Made by a program: the position numbers and the translations under genes | Assembly (NCBI GenBank): GCA_937892395.1 | Contig: CALAGJ010000136.1 | Location: forward strand, 1 to 43,256 | Direction: 5' to 3' | Source: an uncultured Parafilimonas sp. | GTDB taxonomy: Bacteria; Bacteroidota; Bacteroidia; Chitinophagales; Chitinophagaceae | Length of the DNA: 43,256 nt | Shown here: positions 7,142 through 15,252 of the stretch, in pieces | Layout: the number at the start of each line of letters is the position of its first letter | How positions within the stretch are numbered: the first letter of the stretch is position 1 | The notes under the pieces: model-generated | Seen by the model: the letters and a program-made list of their open reading frames with translations, nothing else | Databases searched by the model: none | What the model was told of the DNA's origin: nothing

Positions 7142-9046
7142 ATGAGATATTTTTTTCTACTAATTTTTTCTATCATCTCTTGTTCTCTCTATGCACAAAT
7201 TGATAGTGCATGGTTGGTAAATAATTATACCAAGCAAGAAGTGTATATTCCTATGCGGGATGGCATAAAACTCTTCACAACTATTTACGCTCCAAAATCC
7301 AATGCTGAATTGCATCCTTTCTTAATGAAAAGAACACCCTATTCCTGTGCGCCTTATGGAGCTAATAAAATGCCACTCAGATTTACACAATCTTATTATA
7401 AAACCTACTTATCTGAAGGCTATATAATGGTAACTCAAGATGTGCGGGGCAGATGGATGAGTGAGGGAAATTTTGTGGACATACGCCCATTTAATCCTAA
7501 TAAACAAGGCAATGAAATAGACGAAAGCAGCGATACTTATGATACCATTGACTGGCTTATAAAAAACGTAAAAGGAAACAATGGTAAAGTGGGAGTATTT
7601 GGCATTTCCTATCCGGGATTTTATAGCACTATGGCTGCGGCTTCTAATCATCCTGCATTGGTGGCTGTAAGTCCACAAGCACCAGTTACCAATTGGTTTA
7701 TGGGTGATGATTTTCATCATAATGGTGCTTTCTTCCCTATGGATGGTTTCGATTTTTATTCCTCTTTTGGTCAACCAAGGCCCACACCTACAACTATTGG
7801 CCCGGCCTCATACAAATACTCCACTCAGGATAATTATAAATTCTTTTTAGAAACCGGCAGCTTAAAAGCACTTGCCAATAAAATTGGTGATAGCATACTG
7901 TTTTGGAAAGATTTATATGCACATCCAAACTATGATGACTGGTGGAAAGCAAGGGATGCTCGCAATGCCACAAAAAATTTAAAACCTGCTATGCTATGGG
8001 TGGGTGGATTATTTGATGCGGAAGACTGTTGGGGTGCATGGAATGCTTACAAAGCTGCTGAACAAAATAATGGAACACAGGTCTTTAATAAAATTGTGGA
8101 TGGGCCTTGGTATCATGGTCAATGGGCCAGTAATGATGGCACCCAATTAGGCAATATAAAATTTGGTAGTAATACCAGTTCATTTTATCAAGAAAATATT
8201 GAAGTGCCATTCTTTAATTACTTTTTAAAAGGCAAAGGGGATATCAGCAAACTGCCCGAAGCAAGCATTTTCATTACTGGTAGCAATGAATGGAAGCAAT
8301 TTAAAAAATGGCCACCGGCTCTTTCTGAAAACACTTCATTATACCTCCATGAAAATGGGAAAATAAACAAAGTGGCAGACAATAAAGAAAGCAGCTTTAC
8401 TGAGTATATCAGCAATCCTGCTAAGCCCGTGCCTTATACAGAAAAAGTGCATCATTCCAGAACAATCAGTTATATGACGGATGATCAGCGTTTTGCATCC
8501 CGCAGGCCGGATGTACTGGTGTTTGAAACACCGATTTTAGATGAAGATTATACCGTAACCGGGCCAGTTTTGGCCGATTTATTTGTATCCATTTCTACTA
8601 CAGATGCCGATTTTGTGGTAAAGGTAATTGATGTATTTCCTGATGAATTAACAGGAGATGAAGCAACACTATATCAAGCCAAAGCAGACGATTTTGATGA
8701 AGCACCATTGATGATGGGTGGTTATCAAATGCTGGTAAGGGGAGAAATTTTTAGGGGTCGATATCGGAAAAGTTTTGAAAGTCCCGAAGCATTCACACCT
8801 GGCAAAGTGGAGCAAGTAAAATTTGAATTGCCAGACATTGCCCATTGTTTTAAAAAGGGACATAAGTTAATGATACAAGTGCAGAGCAGTTGGTTTCCAC
8901 TTTCAGATAGAAACCCTCAGCAGTTTGTAAATATTTATACCTGTACAGAAAAGGATTTTGTATCGAGTACCATACAAATTCATCATAGCAAAATGTATCC
9001 ATCAAAAATTGTTTTCCCCATATTAAAAAATAAAAATAGCGAATAG
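7142..9046 (+). CDS. CocE/NonD-family (S15-like) secreted hydrolase
   Basis: From the ATG at 7142 the protein is 634 residues and starts with a clear Sec signal peptide (MRYFFLLIFSIISCSLYAQ). An in-frame ATG at 7073 would add 23 residues ahead of the signal peptide, so it is rejected. The alpha/beta hydrolase core has the nucleophile elbow GISYPG (Ser156), the acid in LFDAEDCWGAW, and the base in DGPWYHGQW. The C-terminal third (FETPILDEDYTVTGPVLADLFVS ... LMIQVQSSWFPLSDRNPQ) is the jelly-roll domain of the X-Pro dipeptidyl-peptidase / cocaine esterase family. It probably cleaves acyl groups or dipeptides in the periplasm. No operon partner is evident. Confidence 0.93.
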   Translation: MRYFFLLIFSIISCSLYAQIDSAWLVNNYTKQEVYIPMRDGIKLFTTIYAPKSNAELHPFLMKRTPYSCAPYGANKMPLRFTQSYYKTYLSEGYIMVTQDVRGRWMSEGNFVDIRPFNPNKQGNEIDESSDTYDTIDWLIKNVKGNNGKVGVFGISYPGFYSTMAAASNHPALVAVSPQAPVTNWFMGDDFHHNGAFFPMDGFDFYSSFGQPRPTPTTIGPASYKYSTQDNYKFFLETGSLKALANKIGDSILFWKDLYAHPNYDDWWKARDARNATKNLKPAMLWVGGLFDAEDCWGAWNAYKAAEQNNGTQVFNKIVDGPWYHGQWASNDGTQLGNIKFGSNTSSFYQENIEVPFFNYFLKGKGDISKLPEASIFITGSNEWKQFKKWPPALSENTSLYLHENGKINKVADNKESSFTEYISNPAKPVPYTEKVHHSRTISYMTDDQRFASRRPDVLVFETPILDEDYTVTGPVLADLFVSISTTDADFVVKVIDVFPDELTGDEATLYQAKADDFDEAPLMMGGYQMLVRGEIFRGRYRKSFESPEAFTPGKVEQVKFELPDIAHCFKKGHKLMIQVQSSWFPLSDRNPQQFVNIYTCTEKDFVSSTIQIHHSKMYPSKIVFPILKNKNSE

Positions 9047-9172
9047 ACAGATCCATTGAATCTGTCTAAATATCCATTATTAAAAACTAAACAAAAATTA
9101 TTAATAGGTTTTATACAAATATCTTTACACCAAAACATAAACCTGATATAAACTAAATCTACAGGCACAGTA

Positions 9173-10258
9173 ATGAAAGAACTGTCTGACAATAACCTAA
9201 TAGATGCATTGCTGCAAAACATACAAAGTGGTGTATGGGTATGGAATATTGATACTGGAGAAGAATGGTGGAGTGATAATTATTACAGATTATTAGGATA
9301 CGAACCCGGAGAAATTACAGCTTCGTATCATACTTTTATTAAGCAACTACTTCATGCAGACGATATCAAATATTTTATTCAGGAAGACGGTAGTCCAATT
9401 TTAAGAGGGGTATCTGAGGTATCTGAAATGAGGCTGCTTTGCAAAAACAAACAATACAGATGGTTTGAGGCTACCGCAAGGCTAATTCTCGATGAACAGG
9501 GCAAACCCGATAAAATGATAGGTGCCGTAATAGACATCAATGACAAAAAAATACAACAAACTGAATGGCAGCAAACAATAGACTTTTTAAGTCGTCAGAA
9601 TCAATTGCTGAGTCAGTTTGCCTATACTGCTTCGCATAATTTTAGGAGTCATTCCAACAACATAAAAGGTTTAGTAGCACTCTATCATGAAATGACGGAT
9701 AAAGAAGATCAACAAGTGTGTATTCAAAAAATTGAAGAGGTGGCAGAATCGCTCTCCACATCATTGATGCATTTGAATGAAATGCTAAAAAACAAAAACT
9801 CTTTTTCTCCGGAACGAACGGTTCTCTATTTTGATGATGTATGCAAATTTGTACTGAATATATTAGAGCCAGCCATTTCAAAATCACACGCAAAAATCAG
9901 TACCAACTTTACAAATGCTGCCACTCTATTTTATATATATGCATCCTTAGAAAGCATTCTATTAAACCTTATAGGTAATGCCATTAAGTATAAGCATTCT
10001 GAAAGAATTCCAGAGATTCATATCAGTACTACCATGGTAAATAACAGAACCCAATTAATTATATCTGACAATGGAAAAGGAATTGACTTAGAAAAATATG
10101 GTGATCGTATTTTTAAAATGTATCAGGTATTTCATGATAATGCAGATGCTAAAGGAATTGGTTTATACCTCATCAAAAATCAAATAGAATCTTTAGGAGG
10201 TACTATACAAGTACAGAGTGAGGTAGGAAAAGGAAGTACATTTACAGTAAGTTTTTAA
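9173..10258 (+). CDS. PAS-domain sensor histidine kinase, apparently soluble
   Basis: A 361-residue kinase without signal peptide or membrane helix. Residues 10-130 form one PAS domain (SGVWVWNIDTGEEWWSDNYYRLLGYEPGEI, then the PAC-like AVIDINDKK). The phospho-accepting histidine is His155 in YTASHNFRSHSNNIKGL, an H-box without the usual proline. The catalytic domain shows the N-box LNLIGNAIKYK, the G1 box DNGKGID, and the G2 box KGIGLYLIKNQIE. It should sense a cytoplasmic signal through the PAS domain and pass phosphate to a response regulator, but no receiver-domain gene lies nearby. TATCTTTA, one base from the -7 consensus, lies at about 9118-9125. Confidence 0.9.
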   Translation: MKELSDNNLIDALLQNIQSGVWVWNIDTGEEWWSDNYYRLLGYEPGEITASYHTFIKQLLHADDIKYFIQEDGSPILRGVSEVSEMRLLCKNKQYRWFEATARLILDEQGKPDKMIGAVIDINDKKIQQTEWQQTIDFLSRQNQLLSQFAYTASHNFRSHSNNIKGLVALYHEMTDKEDQQVCIQKIEEVAESLSTSLMHLNEMLKNKNSFSPERTVLYFDDVCKFVLNILEPAISKSHAKISTNFTNAATLFYIYASLESILLNLIGNAIKYKHSERIPEIHISTTMVNNRTQLIISDNGKGIDLEKYGDRIFKMYQVFHDNADAKGIGLYLIKNQIESLGGTIQVQSEVGKGSTFTVSF

Positions 10259-10624
10259 ATTTCATTTACAGATGCTGCTTTTCAATCATTGAATCATCAG
10301 ATTTAATGATTCGTATATTTCATTGATATAAGAATATACTTTTATACATATTGTACCTATTTTAGAAAAGATTAGATGCTAAAAAATGATAGTGAAAAAT
10401 GGCAAAAAAAATATATGCATAAATATTAAATTAAAAAAGGCAAGCCATTTAAAGTGACATCAAACCATATAAAGTTCAAACCTTATTTTAGCATCTTTGC
10501 AGATGAGAGCAAACAGTCGATGCAGGTAGAAAAGTATAAAAAACAGCTTACTAGAAAACTATATTTAGTTCAAGTTTAAAGATCGAATTCGAAGGGCAAA
10601 AAATTAATCAATTGACAATTTGTT

Positions 10625-10653
10625 TTTGCTTTGCTTCGTTTCACTCGCAATGA
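10625..10653 (-). repeat. Dispersed intergenic repeat-like segment
   Basis: Read on the minus strand this is TCATTGCGAGTGAAACGAAG followed by CAAAGC. It resembles a class of short intergenic repeats with the form CATTGCGAG...CGAAGCAA seen in many bacterial genomes. Only one copy is in this window, so its repeat status rests on recalled similarity. Confidence 0.45.
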
Positions 10654-10667
10654 TGGGCCGTGCGTAA

Positions 10668-10683
10668 TCATTGCCCGAAGGGC
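10668..10683. repeat. Short hairpin repeat, copy 2
   Basis: TCATTGCCCGAAGGGC, identical over 16 bases to 7005-7020. The core GCCC-GAA-GGGC is a small hairpin. Confidence 0.7.
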
Positions 10684-10820
10684 GAAAAGAGTTTTCTTCT
10701 CCTCTCCAAAGTAAATTCGGGTGAAGCACATCATGTAATGATTGACTGATATAAATACTTCAAATATTAAAAAATAACATCCTTTTTCTACACGCTACAC
10801 ATACTTTACAAATCATTGTT

Positions 10821-10829
10821 TAATATTTG
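10821..10829 (+). promoter_or_regulatory. Putative -7 region (TAATATTTG) for the M28 peptidase
   Basis: TAATATTTGCATC here is identical over 13 bases to the sequence just before the GT39 gene at 25543. It is a TA-N3-TTTG variant of the Bacteroidota -7 element, 16 bases before the ATG at 10846. Confidence 0.4.
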
Positions 10830-10845
10830 CATCTTTATAAAATGT

Positions 10846-12516
10846 ATGGATATAATTAAAATGTTTTCAAAAAATGGCCTGCTTTTTTGTTGCTTGTTTT
10901 GCTTTTCAATAAGCCCAGTATTTGCTCAAACAAAAAAAGAGCGAAAAGCTATAGCAAAAGAAAATGCAGTCATACAAGCCAATATACAAAATCATATTAG
11001 CTACTTGGCGGATGATAAATTAGAAGGTAGAAGAAGCGGTACAGTGGGCGAGCAATTGGCCATGAACTATATTGAAAAATGTTTTACTAATTATGGACTA
11101 TTACCCGCAGGGAAAAATGGTTTTATTCAGGCTTTTGAAATAAATGAAGGTAAATCCTTTGCTTCCGCCAATAACTTTTTTAAAATTGCTGACAAACAAC
11201 TACAACCGGGTGAAGATTATTATCCGCTATCTTTTTCTGGAAATGGAAGTATTAATTCCAACCTCTCTCCTTCTCTTAGAGAAGATGCTCAGCCTTGGTT
11301 TTTGGATGTGAACGATATGCTGGAAGACAATCAAAACAACCCTCATTTTGACATAATGGATGCTATATTCAAAGAAGCAAAGCAATCTGCCAAAACCGCA
11401 ACAGCACTCATTCTTTACAATAGCGGAAAGCTGACAGACAATATTTTATTCAATAAATATGATAGTGCTGGCATGCTGAATATTCCTGTAGTTTATATCA
11501 CCAAAAAAGGAATGACCAACGCTATAAAAGATATAACAGATTATTTGGATATTGAACTATCCGTAAATCTTGTTGACCAAAAAAGGACGGCACACAATGT
11601 AGTTGGTTATATCAATAATAATGCAGTCAATACAATTATTCTTGGCGCTCACTATGATCATTTAGGGTATGGTGAAGATGGCAATAGTTTAGATGGTGCA
11701 GGAAGCATTCACAATGGTGCAGATGATAATGCCAGTGGCACTGCCGCACTTATTGAATTGGCCAGACTATTAAAAAAATCGACATCCAAAAATAACAACT
11801 ACCTCATAATGGCCTTTTCTGGGGAAGAACTTGGGCTATTGGGTAGTAAGTATTGGCTGTCCAACCCATCCTACATCATGAAGCCAAACTATATGATCAA
11901 TATGGATATGGTAGGCAGGTATGAAGATAGTCGCAAACTCACAATTGGTGGATATGGTACATCGCCATATTGGAGCAATATATTTTCAAAACTGCCACTC
12001 AATAACTTGCAAGTAAAATTTGACAGCAGTGGTTCAGGACCGAGTGATCATGCGAGTTTTTACAGAAATAAAATACCGGTACTGTTCTTTTTTACCAATA
12101 GCCACAGTGATTATCATAAATCGACTGACGATGCAGAAAAAATAAATTATGCAGGCGAAACTCAAATTATCCAACTCATTCAAAACATTATAAAAGAAGC
12201 AGACAGCAAAGGAGTATTCCCTTTTTTACAAACAAAAGATGCGGAAGTAAAAAATGTAAAATTGCCGGTTACTCTTGGCGTCCTTCCGGACTATGGTTAT
12301 ACAGGCACGGGCATGCGCATTGAAGGCGTGAGTAAAGGCAAAACAGCTGAACGTATTGGCTTACAGGCAGGTGATGTACTGATACAAATTGGCGAATATA
12401 AATTTGTAGATGTACAATCTTATATGACCACGCTACAGCATTTTCATAAGGGAGATAGCACCATCTTACACTTCAAAAGGGGTGAAAAGGAAATGACTTT
12501 GGAATTTACATTTTAA
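10846..12516 (+). CDS. Secreted M28-family zinc peptidase with C-terminal PDZ domain
   Basis: From the ATG at 10846 the protein is 556 residues; an ATG at 10861 would also give a signal peptide (FSKNGLLFCCLFCFSISPVFAQ). The M28 core carries the two-zinc ligands: histidine and aspartate in GAHYDHLG and GADDNASG, the glutamates in FSGEELGLLGS, aspartate in NMDMVGR, and histidine in the YHKSTDD region. A protease-associated-like insert precedes it. The last 90 residues (GYTGTGMRIEGVSKGKTAERIGLQAGDVLIQIG) form a PDZ domain for binding peptide C-termini. Expected role is periplasmic or surface aminopeptidase activity. The aminotransferase follows after 18 bases. Confidence 0.93.
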   Translation: MDIIKMFSKNGLLFCCLFCFSISPVFAQTKKERKAIAKENAVIQANIQNHISYLADDKLEGRRSGTVGEQLAMNYIEKCFTNYGLLPAGKNGFIQAFEINEGKSFASANNFFKIADKQLQPGEDYYPLSFSGNGSINSNLSPSLREDAQPWFLDVNDMLEDNQNNPHFDIMDAIFKEAKQSAKTATALILYNSGKLTDNILFNKYDSAGMLNIPVVYITKKGMTNAIKDITDYLDIELSVNLVDQKRTAHNVVGYINNNAVNTIILGAHYDHLGYGEDGNSLDGAGSIHNGADDNASGTAALIELARLLKKSTSKNNNYLIMAFSGEELGLLGSKYWLSNPSYIMKPNYMINMDMVGRYEDSRKLTIGGYGTSPYWSNIFSKLPLNNLQVKFDSSGSGPSDHASFYRNKIPVLFFFTNSHSDYHKSTDDAEKINYAGETQIIQLIQNIIKEADSKGVFPFLQTKDAEVKNVKLPVTLGVLPDYGYTGTGMRIEGVSKGKTAERIGLQAGDVLIQIGEYKFVDVQSYMTTLQHFHKGDSTILHFKRGEKEMTLEFTF

Positions 12517-12534
12517 AAGTTTCTAATAGCTTTC

Positions 12535-13392
12535 ATGGAAACATGGGTATTGTATAATAATAAATTCTTCGCCAACGGCGAATATATATTAGCGTCAGAT
12601 AGTAGGGCTTACAGATATGGTGATGGTTTTTTTGAAACAATGAAATGTGTGAATGGGAAAATTATTTTGGAGGATTATCATGTAGAACGATTCTTTAAAA
12701 CAATGGAACTACTTCAATTTGAAAAACATGTATTACTCCATCCGGCTGCATTGGTTGATCAGGTAAATAAAATTCTAAAAAAAAATAGGCATAGTAAGCT
12801 TAGTAGGATTCGATTATCTGTGGCCAGAGGCAGGGGCGGTTTATATGATCCGGAAAATCATCATCCAAATATGCTCATAGAAACATACCCTTTAACTATT
12901 GAAAAAATTGGGTACAATAGCAATGGGCTCGAGGTAGGAATTTATAAAGATGCTGTAAAATCGGTTGATCAATTCTCACATCTAAAAACAAATAATTATT
13001 TATGCTACGCCATGGCAGCATTGCATGCAAAAAAGATGCATTGGAATGAAGCCTTTATTTGTAATGCAAGTGGCCATATTGCAGATGCCACTATTGCCAA
13101 TATATTTACTGTAAAGGATGGAGTTGTAAGCACTCCGGCACTTAGCCAAGGAGCAATAGATGGCGTAATGCGCAGGCATCTTATCTTACAACTACGGGCA
13201 CAAAATATACCAATTAGAGAATCGATTATTTCTACCGAACATTTAAAAGAAGCACAGGAGGTTTTTGTAACAAACACTATTAGCGGAGTAAGGTGGGTAA
13301 AGCAAATTGAAAACAATCGCTATACCAATAGCTTTTCTTCATGGCTCTATAAAAATTATATACAACCCATGCATGAGGGGTTTTATCCTTAA
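12535..13392 (+). CDS. Class IV aminotransferase / aminodeoxychorismate lyase-like PLP enzyme
   Basis: A 285-residue fold-type IV PLP enzyme, related to branched-chain aminotransferase, D-amino acid aminotransferase and aminodeoxychorismate lyase (PabC). The N-terminal YGDGFFETMK and the PLP lysine Lys151 in SHLKTNNYL are present. The family signature E-x-[ST]-x-x-N-I is altered: here it reads NASGHIADATIANIF, so Asp184 replaces the glutamate that normally contacts the pyridine nitrogen of PLP. Length fits PabC or DAAT better than BCAT. It follows the M28 peptidase by 18 bases and is probably cotranscribed. Which of the three reactions it performs cannot be decided here. Confidence 0.88.
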   Translation: METWVLYNNKFFANGEYILASDSRAYRYGDGFFETMKCVNGKIILEDYHVERFFKTMELLQFEKHVLLHPAALVDQVNKILKKNRHSKLSRIRLSVARGRGGLYDPENHHPNMLIETYPLTIEKIGYNSNGLEVGIYKDAVKSVDQFSHLKTNNYLCYAMAALHAKKMHWNEAFICNASGHIADATIANIFTVKDGVVSTPALSQGAIDGVMRRHLILQLRAQNIPIRESIISTEHLKEAQEVFVTNTISGVRWVKQIENNRYTNSFSSWLYKNYIQPMHEGFYP

Positions 13393-13425
13393 TGATATCA
13401 AATAGAAATATGCTACAGCCAAAAA

Positions 13426-14619
13426 CTACTTGCTCAAATACATGCTCTTTTCCTTATACAACTGTCTGAAATAAGGATCTCTTAAATCTTTTATAAAACG
13501 TATGGCCTCACCAGTACTTTTCATTTCAGGACCAAGTTCTTTACTTACATTAGGAAATTTATTGAAGCTGAATACAGGCTCTTTTATGGCGAAACCTTCC
13601 AGTTGTTTGTTTGGCTCAAGATCTTTCAATTTTTGCATACCAAGCATTACTTTAGTAGCAATATTCAAATAAGGAATTTGATATGCTTTTGCTATAAAAG
13701 GTGTAGTACGACTGGCTCTTGGATTGGCCTCAATTACATAAACACTATTGTCTTTTATCGCAAATTGAATGTTGATCAAACCTCGTATATCCAAAGCTCT
13801 GGCTATTTTTTCTGCATAAAATTCCATAGTAGTTACTAACATAGGGCTGAGGTTGAATGCGGGCAATACTGCATTACTATCTCCACTATGTATGCCCGCA
13901 GGTTCTATATGCTCCATTACACCCATTACATGAAATGACTCCCCGTCAAAAATACCATCTATCTCCGCTTCTTGACATCTATCTAAGAAATGATCAATAA
14001 GAATCTTATTATCTGGAATATGCTTCAATAAACTGATAACAGCCTTTTCAAGTTCATCATCATTTATAACAATCCGCATTCGCTGGCCACCAAGCACATA
14101 GCTGGGTCTTACCAAAACTGGATAGCCTACTTGCTGCGCCACTTCAATGGCCTCATCTGCAGTATATGCAGTGCCATAATGGGGATAAGGAATATTAAGT
14201 TCCTTTAATAAATCGCTGAATCTACCCCTGTCTTCCGCTATATCCATACTATCAAAAGATGTACCGATGATAGGAATTCCATTTTCATGCAGTTTTCTTG
14301 CTAGTTTTAGCGCAGTTTGTCCTCCAAGCTGTACAATAACACCATCAGGTTTTTCTAATTCGATAATTTCCCAAAGATGCTCCCAATAAACTGGTTCGAA
14401 ATACAGCTTATCTGCCATATCAAAGTCGGTGCTAACCGTTTCCGGGTTACAATTCACCATTATAGCTTCGAATCCACACTCTTTAATGGCTAATAAGCCG
14501 TGTACACAGCAATAATCAAACTCAATACCCTGACCAATTCTATTGGGGCCACTACCTAAAACTATTATTTTTTTCTTATTGGATGATAAAGATTCATTAC
14601 CTGTTATCGTTGTACTCAT
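13426..14619 (-). CDS. carB: Stand-alone C-terminal synthetase half of carbamoyl-phosphate synthase large subunit
   Basis: A 397-residue protein from the ATG at 14619. It matches only the second ATP-grasp half of CarB (about residues 554-935 of the 1073-residue E. coli chain), the half that phosphorylates carbamate to carbamoyl phosphate. Landmarks are LGSGPNRIGQGIEFDYCCVH, MVNCNPETVSTDFD, VRPSYVLGG, IMEHIE-like VMEHIEPAGIHSGDS, EANPRASRT and FNKFP...LGPEMKSTGE. The first ATP-grasp half, the oligomerisation region and the C-terminal allosteric domain are absent. Upstream is non-coding, so the N-terminal half must be elsewhere in the genome. An exact -7 element overlaps the alternative TTG start at 14637, supporting 14619 as the real start. 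Confidence 0.9.
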   Translation of the reverse strand: MSTTITGNESLSSNKKKIIVLGSGPNRIGQGIEFDYCCVHGLLAIKECGFEAIMVNCNPETVSTDFDMADKLYFEPVYWEHLWEIIELEKPDGVIVQLGGQTALKLARKLHENGIPIIGTSFDSMDIAEDRGRFSDLLKELNIPYPHYGTAYTADEAIEVAQQVGYPVLVRPSYVLGGQRMRIVINDDELEKAVISLLKHIPDNKILIDHFLDRCQEAEIDGIFDGESFHVMGVMEHIEPAGIHSGDSNAVLPAFNLSPMLVTTMEFYAEKIARALDIRGLINIQFAIKDNSVYVIEANPRASRTTPFIAKAYQIPYLNIATKVMLGMQKLKDLEPNKQLEGFAIKEPVFSFNKFPNVSKELGPEMKSTGEAIRFIKDLRDPYFRQLYKEKSMYLSK

Positions 14620-14634
14620 TTTTTTGGAATTGCG

Positions 14635-14642
14635 CAAAATTA
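14635..14642 (-). promoter_or_regulatory. Putative -7 element (TAATTTTG) for the carB half
   Basis: On the minus strand TAATTTTG matches TAnnTTTG exactly, 15 bases before the ATG at 14619. A TTTTG lies about 15 bases further upstream, slightly close for a -33 element. A promoter here means the gene is its own transcription unit and not the 3' part of a longer carB. Confidence 0.5.
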
Positions 14643-15252
14643 AAGTTGAGTTGATTACAAAATACAGCGATTAATAATTTTGTTGTGCTTATTCATTCTG
14701 CATGCAATGGAGATTAAAATATTTAATCATCTCGAAAAATAATTAGAACCTTCCCATTTTACTAATCATGTAATTGCATCCTGAAACAGCTAAAAATTTC
14801 CATCTTTCAACAATCAGCCACTTTATCATTACTTCATTGGCAAAAAAATATTTTTGATACAGGTAAATTCGAAAACATAGGCATGATGTAGTGTAGATGT
14901 AGCTAAAGAGCAATGAAATCATGAGTATTTAAGTGTTGTAGTAGTAGAGTAGAGTGTAAAAATTTGGATTGGCCTTTATGTGAAATATATTTTTGCTTCG
15001 GAGTTATTTGATACATCTCTTACATAAAATTCTGCCATTTGACTCAGGGATTGTAAAAATCATTTTGTGATTAATAAACAAAAATGATTCCAATTAAAAT
15101 GGTATTACAAAGTTTGAAATGAAAATTATAGCTTCCCGATTGCAAAAAAAATACCTTTAAAAACAGCTAAACAATCATTGTGTGTTTAGATTGCTATCTA
15201 TGGAAAATAGATTTTTATTCCTTTAACTATTTTTCATCATAAAAAAACAAAA
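14643..15252. other. Non-coding gap, no recognised feature
   Basis: About 610 AT-rich bases between the divergent carB half and the T9SS protein. I see no tRNA, no ORF with coding character, no strong hairpin and no riboswitch. It presumably holds both promoters. Confidence 0.6.

Larger units (their letters stand above)
10259..10845. other. Intergenic gap with repeats and a mini-ORF
   Basis: About 590 bases without a convincing gene. It holds a 20-codon ORF (10520-10579), a copy of a dispersed-repeat-like segment (10625-10653), a 16-base hairpin repeat (10668-10683) and a partial relative of it (10590-10599). The right end carries TAATATTTGC, likely part of the promoter of the M28 peptidase. 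Confidence 0.6.
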
